Part shown: positions 43,921 through 53,790 of the stretch, in pieces
Position numbering within the stretch: position 1 is the first letter of the stretch
Layout: every line of letters begins with the position of its first letter
Source: Sulfurimonas sp.
GTDB taxonomy: Bacteria; Campylobacterota; Campylobacteria; Campylobacterales; Sulfurimonadaceae
Reading direction: 5' to 3'
Length of the DNA stretch: 64,000 nucleotides
NCBI GenBank assembly: GCA_028687935.1
Contig: JAQTZE010000008.1
Span: 1-64,000, forward strand
Notes under the pieces: generated by a model
What the model was told of the DNA's origin: nothing
Databases searched by the model: none
What the model saw: only the letters and a program-made list of their open reading frames with translations
Program-made: the position numbers and the translations under genes

Positions 43921-44628
43921 TTAAATTTTCCCCTGAAGATACTTTTGACGCAGCTCTTCATCAAATTTTTCTATTGCATAGCGAAGCATAGTGCGAGGCA
44001 TCGCCTTGTAGTACTTGTTTAAAAACGCAAGCTCAACATCTAAATCCCGCTTGCCAACTTCTCGCAGCATCCACCCAACGGCTTTGTGAATCAAATCATG
44101 TCTATCAAAAAGGAGTATCTCAGCGATAGCCAGTGTATCTTCAAACTGATCTTGCTTGATAAACGCAAAGCTCGCGACAATAGCGATACGCCTTTGCCAC
44201 AAAGAATCTGATCTCGCATATCCGTAGAGCAACTCTTTCTCACGAGAAAGTAAATAATCTCCAACAATATGAGGCGCAGACGAATCGACTAAATCCCAAT
44301 TATTGACACGATCGCTATGCTCGATATAAGTGAGAAAAATAGCTTTTTGCAAGGCTTCATCTGCGTTTTTGTCACTATACTGAGCAACCATAATCAATAA
44401 TGCCAGTAAACGCTCTTCATGAACCCCAGAGTAAAGCAGTGCACTCACTTCACTCAGCGGCATCATTTGAAAAAGTTTGACCACTTTGCGTATCTCAGGC
44501 GTTGTGACTCCGATAAACTCATCACCATATCCATAACTACCTTGATCAGTTTTGAAAAAACGCAAGCTCTTTTGAATTTGCTCGGGCTTTGCCATGGAGT
44601 GTAAATATTTAAGGGCTTTTTCTTTCAT
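43921..44628 (-). CDS. DNA alkylation repair protein (AlkD-like)
   Basis: A HEAT-like repeat DNA glycosylase that removes bulky or cationic alkylated bases. The 235 residues carry FIGVTTPEIRKV, RVNNWDLVDSSAPHIVGDYL and SLWQRRIAIVASF, matching the AlkD-like family, which includes catalytic Asp and Trp residues. I use the ATG at 44628, which has AGGA about 11 nt upstream, instead of a longer frame start at 44718. The gene follows a small periplasmic protein. Confidence 0.85.
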   Translation of the reverse strand: MKEKALKYLHSMAKPEQIQKSLRFFKTDQGSYGYGDEFIGVTTPEIRKVVKLFQMMPLSEVSALLYSGVHEERLLALLIMVAQYSDKNADEALQKAIFLTYIEHSDRVNNWDLVDSSAPHIVGDYLLSREKELLYGYARSDSLWQRRIAIVASFAFIKQDQFEDTLAIAEILLFDRHDLIHKAVGWMLREVGKRDLDVELAFLNKYYKAMPRTMLRYAIEKFDEELRQKYLQGKI

Positions 44629-44641
44629 AACGCAAATCCTA

Positions 44642-44911
44642 TCATTTATTTCCAGCAGCTTCGAGTGGATACCAATTTTTCTCATCTTCTTTGTCTTCAT
44701 CTTTTGAAGTACCCTCAAGCAAGCCTCTCATGATCGCTACTTTGTTTAACATCGTATTTATAGATTCTTTTTGCGTTGCGTTTAGATCTTTTTGCGGTAT
44801 TTTTTTGGAAGGTTCATTCATATTGAGTGGTTCTATAGCTATCCAATTCTTATCTGCATAAAGAGTGATTGTTAGAAATACTAAAACGAGTAAAGGAAGT
44901 TTGATTTTCAT
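44642..44911 (-). CDS. Small periplasmic hypothetical protein
   Basis: 89 residues with a signal peptide (about 1-19, ending TLYA) and a polar mature part of 70 residues, including KKIPQKDLNATQKESINTML and an acidic KDEDKEDEK. No known domain. It lies 13 nt upstream of the AlkD-like gene. Confidence 0.55.
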   Translation of the reverse strand: MKIKLPLLVLVFLTITLYADKNWIAIEPLNMNEPSKKIPQKDLNATQKESINTMLNKVAIMRGLLEGTSKDEDKEDEKNWYPLEAAGNK

Positions 44912-44974
44912 GATGACATCATATCAAGATAGAGCAAAATAAGTTGCGCTTCACTCCTAATTGGTGAAGTAGCG

Positions 44975-45874
44975 CTACAACGAGGGGTTTTTTCTATAAA
45001 ACAGAGATAGATATATCCCAAACGCAATAAAAACAGCACCTAATAGATGATAGATTTCTAAGGTTTCTTGTAAAAATATTGAGGCCAACACAATGCCAAA
45101 AAGTGGCATAAGATGCGTGAACTGGGCTGTTTTTGATGCGCCGATTTTTTCTATCCCATAATGCCATAAATAGTATGATGTGATAGATGCGAAAATAGAT
45201 ACATAGAGAAAAATCAAATAGTTATTTTTTAAAACTGCAAGTTCTTTTTGCATTGAGTAGCCTTGAGCGAGATAAAAAGGCAATAATAGTAAAAGACCAA
45301 TAGTCACAATCGTAGCAAAATATTCAAAATCATTGAGATCTTTTGGTTTGAATTTTACTAAAACCGAATACAATGCCCAAGCTGTGGAAGATATAATAAT
45401 CAAAATATCTCCCTGATTAAATTCCAAACGCAACATATTTGAAATATCAGCTTTGAGTATTAAAAACACCACCCCAAAAGTCGATAAGACAATACCTGTA
45501 AATTGATATAAATGTATTTTTTGTTTTAGAATAAAGTATGAGAGTATAAGTACTAAAATTGGTACAGTAGAGTTTAGAATTAACGCATTTGTAGAGGTTG
45601 TGGCTGTGAGTGCAAAATACAACAGCGTATTAAATGTTGTAATTCCAAGAATTGCTAATAGAGTGAGTATTTTAAAATTTTCTCTAAAGGAGTTGAGTAT
45701 ATTTTTATGTCTAATGATGAGGATTGGAGATATTATTAAAAAAACAAAGAACCATCTAAAAAAAGATAATTCCAAAGCTGTAATATCATCTTTTATAAAT
45801 CTCCCAATGACGAAATTTCCAGACCAAAACAATACACACAGCGTTATTAAAAAATAAACTTTTAGATTGAACAT
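44975..45874 (-). CDS. EamA/DMT family transporter
   Basis: The 299-residue protein has ten predicted helices in two EamA repeats, starting LFWSGNFVIGRFI and with the second-half signature FTHLMPLFGIVLASIFLQE. Such proteins export metabolites such as amino acids; the substrate is unknown. It is the third gene after a MarR regulator and an SDR enzyme, 28 nt apart, so the three are likely one unit. Confidence 0.9.
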   Translation of the reverse strand: MFNLKVYFLITLCVLFWSGNFVIGRFIKDDITALELSFFRWFFVFLIISPILIIRHKNILNSFRENFKILTLLAILGITTFNTLLYFALTATTSTNALILNSTVPILVLILSYFILKQKIHLYQFTGIVLSTFGVVFLILKADISNMLRLEFNQGDILIIISSTAWALYSVLVKFKPKDLNDFEYFATIVTIGLLLLLPFYLAQGYSMQKELAVLKNNYLIFLYVSIFASITSYYLWHYGIEKIGASKTAQFTHLMPLFGIVLASIFLQETLEIYHLLGAVFIAFGIYLSLFYRKNPSL

Positions 45875-45902
45875 CTGTGTCTGTTTCCTTCTCTTAACTC
45901 TA

Positions 45903-46619
45903 CTAAGCTTGCAGAGACATAGAAAAATCTTCTATAAGTTTTTCAGGTTCTAGTTCTAGTCTTTGTTTCACCATTTGTGAAAATCCATCAGGATATATCT
46001 CAAACTCTTTATTTTTTATTGCTGCTAAGACTGCGTTTACTATATCTTCTGGGCTTGTCTTTGGCATAGGTGAACCTTCCGTCATTCTTGTCTCTATCGG
46101 TCCAGGAAGTACTTCATAGACTTCACCACCAAAGAGTCCAAATTCGGCTCGCAGGGCTTGTGTAAAAGAGTGTAATGCACTTTTAGATATACAATAATTT
46201 GCTAATATTGGAAGATTGATGAGAGCTAAAATTGACGTTATATTTACGACGCTACCTTTTGAGTTCTTGAGTTTTTCAAAAAGTGCTTGTGTGAGATTCA
46301 TCGTTCCTTTGAGATTGACTTCTATATCCATAAAGCTATCATCAAATAATTTTGAATTAGAGTTTACCCCAGCATTATTGATTAAAACATCGAGTTTTTC
46401 TATCTGTGCTACTGCTGCGTTTATAGAGTCTTTTGAAGTAATATCCATCTCGATTACTTCGATGAGACTACTCATAGCTTTGAGTGTTTCTAAACTTTTA
46501 CTATCTCTTGCAGTACAATAAATTTTACTTGGCTTTAGCTCCAATATTTTCTTTACAAAAACAGTTCCCAAGCCACCGTTTGCACCTGTTATTACTACAA
46601 TTTTATTTTCCATTTTCAA
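45903..46619 (-). CDS. Short-chain dehydrogenase/reductase
   Basis: A 238-residue Rossmann enzyme with TGANGGLGTVFVKK, NNAGVNSNSK, catalytic Ser in VVNITSILA and YCISKSAL with Tyr and Lys. The substrate is not known. It overlaps the MarR gene by 4 nt, so its level follows that regulator. Confidence 0.9.
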   Translation of the reverse strand: MKMENKIVVITGANGGLGTVFVKKILELKPSKIYCTARDSKSLETLKAMSSLIEVIEMDITSKDSINAAVAQIEKLDVLINNAGVNSNSKLFDDSFMDIEVNLKGTMNLTQALFEKLKNSKGSVVNITSILALINLPILANYCISKSALHSFTQALRAEFGLFGGEVYEVLPGPIETRMTEGSPMPKTSPEDIVNAVLAAIKNKEFEIYPDGFSQMVKQRLELEPEKLIEDFSMSLQA

Positions 46620-47047
46620 TCCTTTTGAATATTATTATAAACTTTATTGAGAAGCTCTATGAGCTTCAGCTTTTCATCATCACTAAAATCTTTTGTAAGT
46701 TTTTCATTATACCGATTTGATATTGGGATGACGTCTACAACTAAAGATTTTGCTTTATCGCTTGCAAAAAGCCCAACAGCCCTTCTATCTACCTCATCTA
46801 GTTTTCTATATAAATAGTCTTTTGCAACAAGCTTATCGATCATTCTTGTTAAATTACCTTGATCTTTATAAGTTGAGTCAGCCAACTCTTTTTGAGAAAT
46901 TCCATCTTTTTCTACAACTCTAAATATGACAGACCATTGCTCAGGTGATATTCCATAACTTTTAATACCTTGATTAAAACCCATTTTTGTGGCGATTGCT
47001 GTTCTATTCAAAATAAATCCTAGCGACGCATCCATATTGAATTTCAT
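46616..47047 (-). CDS. MarR family transcriptional regulator
   Basis: A 143-residue winged-helix dimer protein. The recognition region is SQKELADSTYKDQGNLTRMI followed by the wing KDYLYRKLDEVDRRA, as in MarR. It probably represses its own operon through the large palindrome at 47076-47124. It could respond to a phenolic or oxidising ligand; none can be inferred. Confidence 0.92.
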   Translation of the reverse strand: MKFNMDASLGFILNRTAIATKMGFNQGIKSYGISPEQWSVIFRVVEKDGISQKELADSTYKDQGNLTRMIDKLVAKDYLYRKLDEVDRRAVGLFASDKAKSLVVDVIPISNRYNEKLTKDFSDDEKLKLIELLNKVYNNIQKD

Positions 47048-47075
47048 GATGTCTTCCTCTTGAGAAATAAACTAG

Positions 47076-47124
47076 AAAAATTATACTTGTTTTAACAATA
47101 GTTGTCAAGACAAGTATAATTTTT
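47076..47124. promoter_or_regulatory. Symmetric divergent promoter and MarR operator
   Basis: Arms AAAAATTATACTTGT (47076-47090) and ACAAGTATAATTTTT (47110-47124) are perfect 15-bp complements. They carry a TATAAT on each strand: minus at 47080-47085 (for marR) and plus at 47115-47120. Between the arms are two perfect 12-bp palindromes, TTGTTTTAACAA (47087-47098) and TTGTCAAGACAA (47102-47113), of the TTGTxxxxACAA type bound by MarR proteins. A dimer on each would cover both start sites. Confidence 0.8.
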
Positions 47125-47213
47125 TAGGTAGATTTGTCAACAACCCTTGCATTGATAAATCTTTTATAACAAAATTAAATATCCAATTTCTGCTCGTATT
47201 ATCCCCATTTAGC

Positions 47214-47219
47214 TATAAT
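47214..47219 (+). promoter_or_regulatory. -10 box directly before uvrB
   Basis: TATAAT ends 7 nt before the uvrB ATG, so this promoter would make an mRNA with almost no leader. A second possible -10 at 47115 lies in the MarR operator. Confidence 0.55.
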
Positions 47220-47226
47220 TCCGTCA

Positions 47227-49209
47227 ATGAAAAACAAACCAAATTTTAAAGTAGCATCACCGTATCAACCCGCTGGAGATCAGCCTACAGCTATCAAAGA
47301 ACTCACAGAAAGTATTCTAAAAGGCAACCGTTACCAAGCACTTGAAGGTGTAACAGGAAGCGGTAAAACGCACACTATGGCGCGTGTTATAGAAAATGTA
47401 AAGATGCCTACCATCATCATGACGCATAACAAGACTTTAGCAGCACAGTTGTATTCAGAGTTTAGACAATTCTTTCCAAATAATCATGTTGAGTATTTCG
47501 TCTCTTACTATGATTATTATCAGCCCGAGGCGTACATTCCGCGTCAGGATCTCTTTATTGAAAAAGATAGTGCGATCAACGATGAACTAGAAAGGCTGCG
47601 TTTATCTTCTACGGCAAATCTTCTCTCTTATGATGATGTCATTGTTGTCGCTTCAGTCTCAGCCAACTATGGTCTTGGAGACCCTGAAGAGTATGAAAAT
47701 ATGGTGCAGTCTGTGGCAGTTGGAGATGAGATACCCCAAAAGAAACTGCTGTTGCGTTTAGTCGAGATGGGCTACAGCAGAAATGACACTGCGTTTGACA
47801 GCGGACACATCCGCGTCAATGGCGAAAGCATGGATATCTATCCACCATACTTTGAGCAAGAAGCCATCCGCATAGAGTTTTTTGGAGATGAGATAGAGTC
47901 CATCTATACTTTTGATATCATCGACAACAAACGTCTTGAAGATCATAAACAATTTACGATTTACGCGACTTCACAGTTTAGCGTGAGTCAAGAAAAAATG
48001 GCAGTAGCCATCAAACGCATCGAAGAAGAGCTTGATGAGCGCCTTGCCTATTTTCAAGAGAATGGAAAACTTCTTGAACATCAGCGCCTCAAACAAAGAG
48101 TCGAATTCGACCTTGAGATGCTCCAAACAACGGGAATGTGCAAGGGTGTCGAGAACTACTCGCGTCTGCTCACAAACAAAAAACCAGGCGAAGCGCCCTA
48201 TACACTTCTGGACTACTTTGAGCTCCACCACAAAGAGTATCTTGTCATCGTTGATGAGTCCCATGTTTCTCTTCCGCAGTATCGCGGAATGTATGCAGGC
48301 GATAGAGCTAGAAAAGAGGTGCTTGTTGAGTATGGTTTTCGTCTTCCAAGTGCGCTTGATAATCGCCCGCTTATGATAGATGAGTATATCAACAAAGCAC
48401 CACATTATCTTTTCGTCTCTGCAACTCCCTCTGTTTACGAACTAGAGCTCTCAAGTGTCACAGCGCATCAGATCATCCGTCCAACAGGTCTGCTTGATCC
48501 AATCATCGAGATAAAACCTTCTGATAATCAGGTTGAAGATATCTTTGATGAGATCAAAAAGATCACAGTAAAAGACGAGAGAGTACTTATTACCGTTTTA
48601 ACAAAAAAGATGGCAGAAGCACTGACAAAATATCTCGCAGATTTAGGAATAAAAGTACAATACATGCACTCTGACATCGACACAATAGAACGTAACCAGA
48701 TCATTCGTTCACTGCGTTTAGGTGAGTTTGATGTACTTATTGGGATAAACCTACTCCGCGAAGGGCTTGACTTGCCTGAGGTGAGTTTAGTGGCTATTTT
48801 AGATGCAGACAAAGAAGGCTTTTTACGAAGTGAGACAGCCCTAATCCAGACCATAGGGCGAGGGGCTAGAAATGAAAATGGCCGTGTCATCCTCTACGCA
48901 AATAGAATAACAGGCTCTATGCAAAGAGCAATAGAGAAGACAAACGCAAGACGTGAAATCCAAGATAATTTCAATAAAGAACACGGCATCACCCCAACAA
49001 CCACAAAACGCAGCTTGGATGAAAATCTCAAAGTAGAAGATTATGGTGACCTCTACCAAAAACATAAAAAAATGGATAAAATGCCGGCGTCTGAGCGCAA
49101 AGCACTGACAACAGAACTCATGTTGAAGATGAAACAGGCGGCAAAAGAGCTCAACTTTGAAGAAGCAGCACGTCTACGCGATGAGATCGCAAAGATAAAA
49201 CAACTATAG
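47227..49209 (+). CDS. uvrB: Excinuclease ABC subunit B
   Basis: UvrB is the damage-verifying helicase-like core of nucleotide excision repair. The 660 residues have Walker [14 protein letters not shown], the beta-hairpin region [50 protein letters not shown] and a C-terminal UVR domain (about residues 620-660) with [13 protein letters not shown]. No ribosome-binding site is seen at the start, and a -10 box stands 7 nt before it. Confidence 0.97.
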   Translation: MKNKPNFKVASPYQPAGDQPTAIKELTESILKGNRYQALEGVTGSGKTHTMARVIENVKMPTIIMTHNKTLAAQLYSEFRQFFPNNHVEYFVSYYDYYQPEAYIPRQDLFIEKDSAINDELERLRLSSTANLLSYDDVIVVASVSANYGLGDPEEYENMVQSVAVGDEIPQKKLLLRLVEMGYSRNDTAFDSGHIRVNGESMDIYPPYFEQEAIRIEFFGDEIESIYTFDIIDNKRLEDHKQFTIYATSQFSVSQEKMAVAIKRIEEELDERLAYFQENGKLLEHQRLKQRVEFDLEMLQTTGMCKGVENYSRLLTNKKPGEAPYTLLDYFELHHKEYLVIVDESHVSLPQYRGMYAGDRARKEVLVEYGFRLPSALDNRPLMIDEYINKAPHYLFVSATPSVYELELSSVTAHQIIRPTGLLDPIIEIKPSDNQVEDIFDEIKKITVKDERVLITVLTKKMAEALTKYLADLGIKVQYMHSDIDTIERNQIIRSLRLGEFDVLIGINLLREGLDLPEVSLVAILDADKEGFLRSETALIQTIGRGARNENGRVILYANRITGSMQRAIEKTNARREIQDNFNKEHGITPTTTKRSLDENLKVEDYGDLYQKHKKMDKMPASERKALTTELMLKMKQAAKELNFEEAARLRDEIAKIKQL

Positions 49210-49216
49210 GAATAAC

Positions 49217-49786
49217 ATGGAAGATACATTTAGTAATTTAGCGACGTATGGCTATATAGGACTTTTTCTCTACTCTTTAGGCGGTGGCTTCGTGGCACTT
49301 ATCGCTGCAGGAGTACTCTCATATATGGGAAAAATGGATTTAACTTTGGTTCTTCTCGTTGCGTTTGTAGCCAATGCTCTAGGGGATGTGTTGCTCTTTT
49401 ATATGGCACGCTACCAAAAGGGTGTGATGATGGAAGGTCTGCGTAAACACAGAAGAAAACTTGCACTTTCGCATATTATGATGAAAAGATACGGCTCTTG
49501 GATCATTTTATTTCAAAAGTTTATCTACGGTATCAAAACATTGATCCCAATAGCAATCGGTCTAACAAAGTATGATTTCAAAAAATTTGCTATATTAAAT
49601 GTGTTGAGTGCGGGGGTTTGGGCTTTGGTGTTTGGACTTGGCAGTTATTACTCTGGAGATGCTTTGATGAAAGTAGCACAAACTATAGGTGAAAAACCTT
49701 GGATTGCACCAATAATACTAATAATATTTGGAAGTTTACTCTGGGCCTACTTAACGCAGGCTACAAAGAAGAAGAAGATAAAGTAG
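49217..49786 (+). CDS. DedA family membrane protein
   Basis: 189 residues with the DedA/SNARE-associated pattern: a hydrophobic N-terminal hairpin with GGGFVALIAAGVLSYMG, then RYGSWIILFQKFIYGIKTLIP and a helix ending ALVFGLGSYYSG. DedA proteins are undecaprenyl phosphate or lipid flippases and support membrane potential. AGGA lies 6 nt before the ATG. It ends 4 nt before the facing pckA stop, in a shared palindrome. Confidence 0.88.
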   Translation: MEDTFSNLATYGYIGLFLYSLGGGFVALIAAGVLSYMGKMDLTLVLLVAFVANALGDVLLFYMARYQKGVMMEGLRKHRRKLALSHIMMKRYGSWIILFQKFIYGIKTLIPIAIGLTKYDFKKFAILNVLSAGVWALVFGLGSYYSGDALMKVAQTIGEKPWIAPIILIIFGSLLWAYLTQATKKKKIK

Positions 49787-49805
49787 AAAATTAATTTTCT
49801 ACTTT
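49780..49805. terminator. 26-bp perfect palindrome over two facing stop codons
   Basis: AAAGTAGAAAATT (49780-49792) is followed at once by its exact complement AATTTTCTACTTT (49793-49805). It spans both the dedA TAG and the pckA TAA, and would fold as an 11-bp stem with a 4-nt loop ended by T-rich sequence on each strand, so it is a bidirectional terminator. Confidence 0.8.
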
Positions 49806-51377
49806 TGGTCCTGCTGCTGAGTAATTAAACTCACTATTTGCGCTCTCGTACTTTTTAAAGTTCTCAATAAACATCGCTGCTAATTTATCTCTCGTCTTAT
49901 CAAAGAGATCTTTGTCTTCCCATGCATCACGAGGATTCAAAACAGACGGGCTGATCTCACCAAGAGATTTTGGCACCTGAAGTCTAAATGTTTTTGTCGT
50001 ATTAAACTCACAGTTGTTAATGCTGCCATCAAGAATAGAGTTGATACAAGCACGTGTATTTTTTATGCTCATACGTTTTCCAACACCATAAACGCCACCG
50101 CTCCAACCTGTATTCACAAGATAAACATTTACCTTATGTCCATCAATCTTTTCACCAAGAAGCTTTGCATACACCGTAGGATGAAGCGGTAAGAAAGCCT
50201 CTCCAAAACATGAACTAAATGTCGCAACAGGTTCAGTAATACCGCGTTCTGTTCCAGCTACTTTTGCAGTGTACCCGCTCAAGAAGTAGTACATTGCTTG
50301 TTCTTTTGAAAGTTTTGAAACCGGAGGAAGAACACCAAATGCATCTGCAGTTAGAAAGATAATGTTTTCAGGATGACCAGCCATTAAGCTTGGTTGGTGG
50401 TTCTCAATATGTTCTATTGGATAAGAAACGCGAGTGTTTTCTGTTTTTGACGCATCTTCATAAGCAACTTCGCCATCTGCTGAAATAACCACGTTTTCAA
50501 GAAGTGCACCTTTTCTGATTGCACCATATATCTCTGGCTCAGAACTTGGGTCAAGATTGATAACCTTTGCATAACATCCGCCTTCAAAATTGAAAACACC
50601 ATGCTCATCCCAACCATGTTCATCATCACCTATAAGAGCGCGATGAGGATCTGTAGAAAGCGTAGTTTTCCCTGTTCCACTAAGTCCGAAGAAAAGTGCA
50701 GTATCACCATTTTTGCCAACATTTGCAGAACAGTGCATTGGAAGTCTTCCTTCAAGAGGAAGCCAGTAGTTCATCATTGAAAAAATTCCTTTTTTCATTT
50801 CACCACCGTACCATGTGCCACCGATGATAGCAAGGTTGTTTTCGATATCAAAAAGAACAAAAACTTCAGAGTGAAGTCCATGCTCTTTCCATTTTGTGTT
50901 TACCGTTTTACATGCATTTAAAACCGTAAAATCAGATTTAAAAACTTCAAGCTCTGACGCATTAGGACGGATAAACATATTTTTTACAAAGTGTGACTGC
51001 CATGCTATTTCAGAGACAAAACGCACAGATTTTTTCGAAGCTGCACTTGAGCCACAAAATACATCAGTGATGTAGAGATCTTTGCCTGAAAGTTCTTCTT
51101 GAGCGACAAGTAAAAGTTCGTTAAAAACTTTCGCATCTACTTTCTGATTTACATCACCCCAAGCTATATATTTGTTCGATGGATCACGATCAACAAAATA
51201 TTTATCTTTTGGACTACGCCCAGTAAAAATACCTGTGTCAACAGTTGTAGCGCCCTTATTTGTAAGAACGCATTCACCGTTGTCAAGCTCATGTTGAATC
51301 AGCGCATCATAGTCTAGATTATGATAAACATTCCCAACATTTTTTAGTCCTAACTCTTCAAAATCAGTTAAATTCAT
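49791..51377 (-). CDS. pckA: Phosphoenolpyruvate carboxykinase (ATP)
   Basis: PckA converts oxaloacetate and ATP to PEP, a gluconeogenic step linked in autotrophs to the reductive TCA cycle. The 528 residues show [12 protein letters not shown], the kinase site [18 protein letters not shown], the metal site [11 protein letters not shown], and [12 protein letters not shown]. The stretch contains few AAACGCA motifs (one copy over 1.6 kb). Confidence 0.96.
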   Translation of the reverse strand: MNLTDFEELGLKNVGNVYHNLDYDALIQHELDNGECVLTNKGATTVDTGIFTGRSPKDKYFVDRDPSNKYIAWGDVNQKVDAKVFNELLLVAQEELSGKDLYITDVFCGSSAASKKSVRFVSEIAWQSHFVKNMFIRPNASELEVFKSDFTVLNACKTVNTKWKEHGLHSEVFVLFDIENNLAIIGGTWYGGEMKKGIFSMMNYWLPLEGRLPMHCSANVGKNGDTALFFGLSGTGKTTLSTDPHRALIGDDEHGWDEHGVFNFEGGCYAKVINLDPSSEPEIYGAIRKGALLENVVISADGEVAYEDASKTENTRVSYPIEHIENHQPSLMAGHPENIIFLTADAFGVLPPVSKLSKEQAMYYFLSGYTAKVAGTERGITEPVATFSSCFGEAFLPLHPTVYAKLLGEKIDGHKVNVYLVNTGWSGGVYGVGKRMSIKNTRACINSILDGSINNCEFNTTKTFRLQVPKSLGEISPSVLNPRDAWEDKDLFDKTRDKLAAMFIENFKKYESANSEFNYSAAGPKVEN

Positions 51378-51540
51378 AGTTTGCCTTGTGGTGCTTTTTG
51401 AATAATTAAATTAAGCATTTAATGCTGGAATTATACACTTAGTACACCTAAATTATATATAAAAATATGGAGGTATTTCTCAAATAAAGAAACAAAAATT
51501 CGTTTAAGTTTTTTTGGGTAGAATTCTTCTCTTATTTATT

Positions 51541-51615
51541 GGTCGCGTAACTCAGTGGTAGAGTGCTTCCTCGACAAGGAAGTGGTCGACAGTTCGAATC
51601 TGTCCGTGACCACCA
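51541..51615 (+). tRNA. tRNA-Val (GAC)
   Basis: 75 nt with CCA. Acceptor GGTCGCG pairs with CGTGACC (one G-T), D-arm ACTC/GAGT, anticodon stem CTTCC/GGAAG and T-arm GACAG/CTGTC are intact. The loop TCGACAA gives anticodon GAC but has C at position 33, where nearly all tRNAs have T. Confidence 0.88.
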
Positions 51616-51648
51616 CTACTTCAAACATCAAAATCACTTATTCTTTTA

Positions 51649-52548
51649 TTAACTTATTTCCAAAGCTTTTCGCACGCAAGACTCCAGTGATGTCTTTTCA
51701 GCTATATATGGCGTGATATACGCAGGAAAACTTTTTGCTGTTGTATCCCCAATAGCAACCGCTTTATAACTCTCATCCCAATGGGCATTTTGGAAAAAAC
51801 ATTTGATAGTCGATGGAGAAGAAAATATAATAGTCGCATTTTTTGGCAGTACAACTTTTTGCGCATAACTTTTACAAACCGTCTCATATATCGGCTCTTC
51901 ATCACAAATCACGCCATTTGCATTGAGTATCGGAATCAAATCCGATGCAACTTCCAGAGCACCGAGATAAAGCACCTTTTTTCCTTGAAGTAAGGGAGCT
52001 ATCTCTAGCGCAAAACTATTTCCATAGTTACTTTTGCCTGTAAAACGCAACTGTCCTTTGTGCTCTTTAAGTGCTTTTGCTGTTTGAGCAGAGAGAACAT
52101 ATGCAGGTTTGTTTCTCCACTCATGATTGAGTTGATCAACTGCCCAAAGTGCATTTTTTGAGGTAAAAATAAGTGCGTCATATAAAGTATAATCAATCTC
52201 TTTGTATATAAGCTTGATCTCAAGCATTGGGAGATTTTTAGCAAACTTTACTTTTTTATCACTCAAGATGTAAATATTTTTGTTTTTGTTTTTGAAGTTC
52301 GTATAGAGTGAGTACATTGAGCGCTTTAACCTTGCTATAAAAGAAACATCCGATGTTAGGATGACATTTTTATCAACATCAATAATATAATCTATTTTAT
52401 GAAGCTGTAAAAGATTTGTAATACTGACCAACTCCATACTATAGTAGGATGAAAGATGTTTTGTATCAACATAAAGTGTATTTGTCCTCATGTCATATTC
52501 ATAATAAATAAGATTGAGAGGTGCTAACAAGTCTGTGTATTTTTTCAT
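51649..52548 (-). CDS. hemD: Uroporphyrinogen-III synthase with N-terminal extension
   Basis: HemD closes hydroxymethylbilane to uroporphyrinogen III in heme and siroheme synthesis. The C-terminal about 215 residues fit the two-domain HemD fold (IYILSDKKV, TLYDALIFTSKNA, KVLYLGALEVASDL, ATIIFSSPSTIKCFF, KAVAIGDTTAK). The first about 80 residues (MKKYTDLLAPLNLIYYEYDM and on) are extra. No ribosome-binding site stands before the ATG at 52548, so an inner start (about residue 78) could give a normal-length enzyme. Confidence 0.8.
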   Translation of the reverse strand: MKKYTDLLAPLNLIYYEYDMRTNTLYVDTKHLSSYYSMELVSITNLLQLHKIDYIIDVDKNVILTSDVSFIARLKRSMYSLYTNFKNKNKNIYILSDKKVKFAKNLPMLEIKLIYKEIDYTLYDALIFTSKNALWAVDQLNHEWRNKPAYVLSAQTAKALKEHKGQLRFTGKSNYGNSFALEIAPLLQGKKVLYLGALEVASDLIPILNANGVICDEEPIYETVCKSYAQKVVLPKNATIIFSSPSTIKCFFQNAHWDESYKAVAIGDTTAKSFPAYITPYIAEKTSLESCVRKALEIS

Positions 52549-52571
52549 GGATACAATAGTAACATTTTATT

Positions 52572-53720
52572 TTAAATCAACGCTATCGCGTTTGCACAGA
52601 CAACTGCGCTGCTAAATGCCCACTGGAAGTTGTATCCGCCGAGTTCTCCTGTGACATCTACGACTTCACCTATAAAGTGAAGATTTGGTACATCAAGCGA
52701 TTCGAGTGTGTATCTGTTGAGTTCTGAGGATAAAACGCCGCCGCGGCTTGCTTCTGCTTTTGTGAAACCGAAATTCCCTGCTGGTGCAAAACTATAGTCG
52801 TGAATTTTTGCAAGTTTTTCTAAGGCTTTTTTATCGAGCTTACGACATTCGATATCTTCCACATCCAAGGCTTTAAGAAGCTCTTTTGAGAGACGTTTTG
52901 GAAGCGGGATTGCTGAACTGAGTAGTTTTTTGCTTCCCTCTGTGAGTTTGAAGATATTTTGTTCTGGCAAAAAGTCGATGCTCATATTTCCCTTTTGCCA
53001 ATAGAGCGAAGCCGACAAAACAGCGGGTCCGCTGATACCTTTATGGGCAAAGAGCATCTCTTCTTTGAGGATTTTTTCACCCACTCTGATATGCACATAA
53101 CAACTCAGACCACTGAGCTCTTTCATCCAAAACTGCTCTTTTTGCAGGGTCATACCGACAAGTGCCGGGCTAAACTCTTTGACTCTCAGAGCAAAACTCT
53201 TTGCAATATCCAGACCTATCTCACTCGCCCCAATGCTGACATAGCTTTTGCCACCCGTTGCGATAACTACTTTTTTCGCCTGAAACACTCCGCGAGAGCT
53301 TTGAAGTTCAAAGAGCTCATCCACTTTTTTGACGCTTTGTATCTCTGTGTTTAGCAGAAGTGCGCAGTGCTGCGTTTTGGCTTTGAGCAGATCGATAATC
53401 TCGTCTGCACTGCGTTTACAGAAGTAATAGCGCTCTTTTCGTAGCTCAGGCTCGATTGCGTTTTGTTCTAAAAACGCAAGCAGATCCTCTTTTGAAAAAA
53501 CACTCAAAGCGTACTCGACGAGTTCGCTATCTCCATCAAAATTGGCTTCACTCACCTCAACATTGGTGATATTACACTTACCACCGCCTGAGATTTTGAG
53601 CTTTTTGCACACTTTTTCATTGCCATCAACGATAGCGACACGCAGTTTCTTATCCAGATGCGCCGCACACATAAGTCCGCTAGCACCTGCTCCAAGTATT
53701 AAAACATCATATATTTTCAT
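52572..53720 (-). CDS. HI0933/YhiN family flavoprotein
   Basis: A 382-residue FAD/NAD(P)-binding protein starting VLILGAGASGLMCAAHL (dinucleotide fold) and with KLKISGGGKCNITN, FAHKGISGPAVLSAS and a C-terminal HFIGEVVDVTGELGGYNFQWA, all typical of the HI0933-like family. Its substrate is unknown. On the minus strand TATAAT (53727-53732) stands 6 nt before the ATG. Confidence 0.9.
   Translation of the reverse strand: MKIYDVLILGAGASGLMCAAHLDKKLRVAIVDGNEKVCKKLKISGGGKCNITNVEVSEANFDGDSELVEYALSVFSKEDLLAFLEQNAIEPELRKERYYFCKRSADEIIDLLKAKTQHCALLLNTEIQSVKKVDELFELQSSRGVFQAKKVVIATGGKSYVSIGASEIGLDIAKSFALRVKEFSPALVGMTLQKEQFWMKELSGLSCYVHIRVGEKILKEEMLFAHKGISGPAVLSASLYWQKGNMSIDFLPEQNIFKLTEGSKKLLSSAIPLPKRLSKELLKALDVEDIECRKLDKKALEKLAKIHDYSFAPAGNFGFTKAEASRGGVLSSELNRYTLESLDVPNLHFIGEVVDVTGELGGYNFQWAFSSAVVCANAIALI
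53456..53479. repeat. TGCGTTT/AAACGCA inverted pair in the HI0933-like gene
   Basis: TTGCGTTTT (53456-53464) and AAAACGCAA (53471-53479) are perfect 9-bp arms around a 6-nt spacer within coding sequence. Confidence 0.7.
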
Positions 53721-53726
53721 GGTGCA

Positions 53727-53732
53727 ATTATA
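53727..53732 (-). promoter_or_regulatory. -10 box directly before the HI0933 family gene
   Basis: Minus-strand TATAAT with TGCACC between it and the ATG, a spacing that predicts transcription from the start codon itself. Confidence 0.55.
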
Positions 53733-53790
53733 CTATGTATTTCCGAGACTCTATCCCACTAAAGCTTCGTTCTTCGAGCGAGAAATTGGA

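Noticed and set aside
47971..48405. 144-codon frame opposite uvrB
   Set aside because: It lies wholly antisense to a certain gene with strongly conserved protein motifs.
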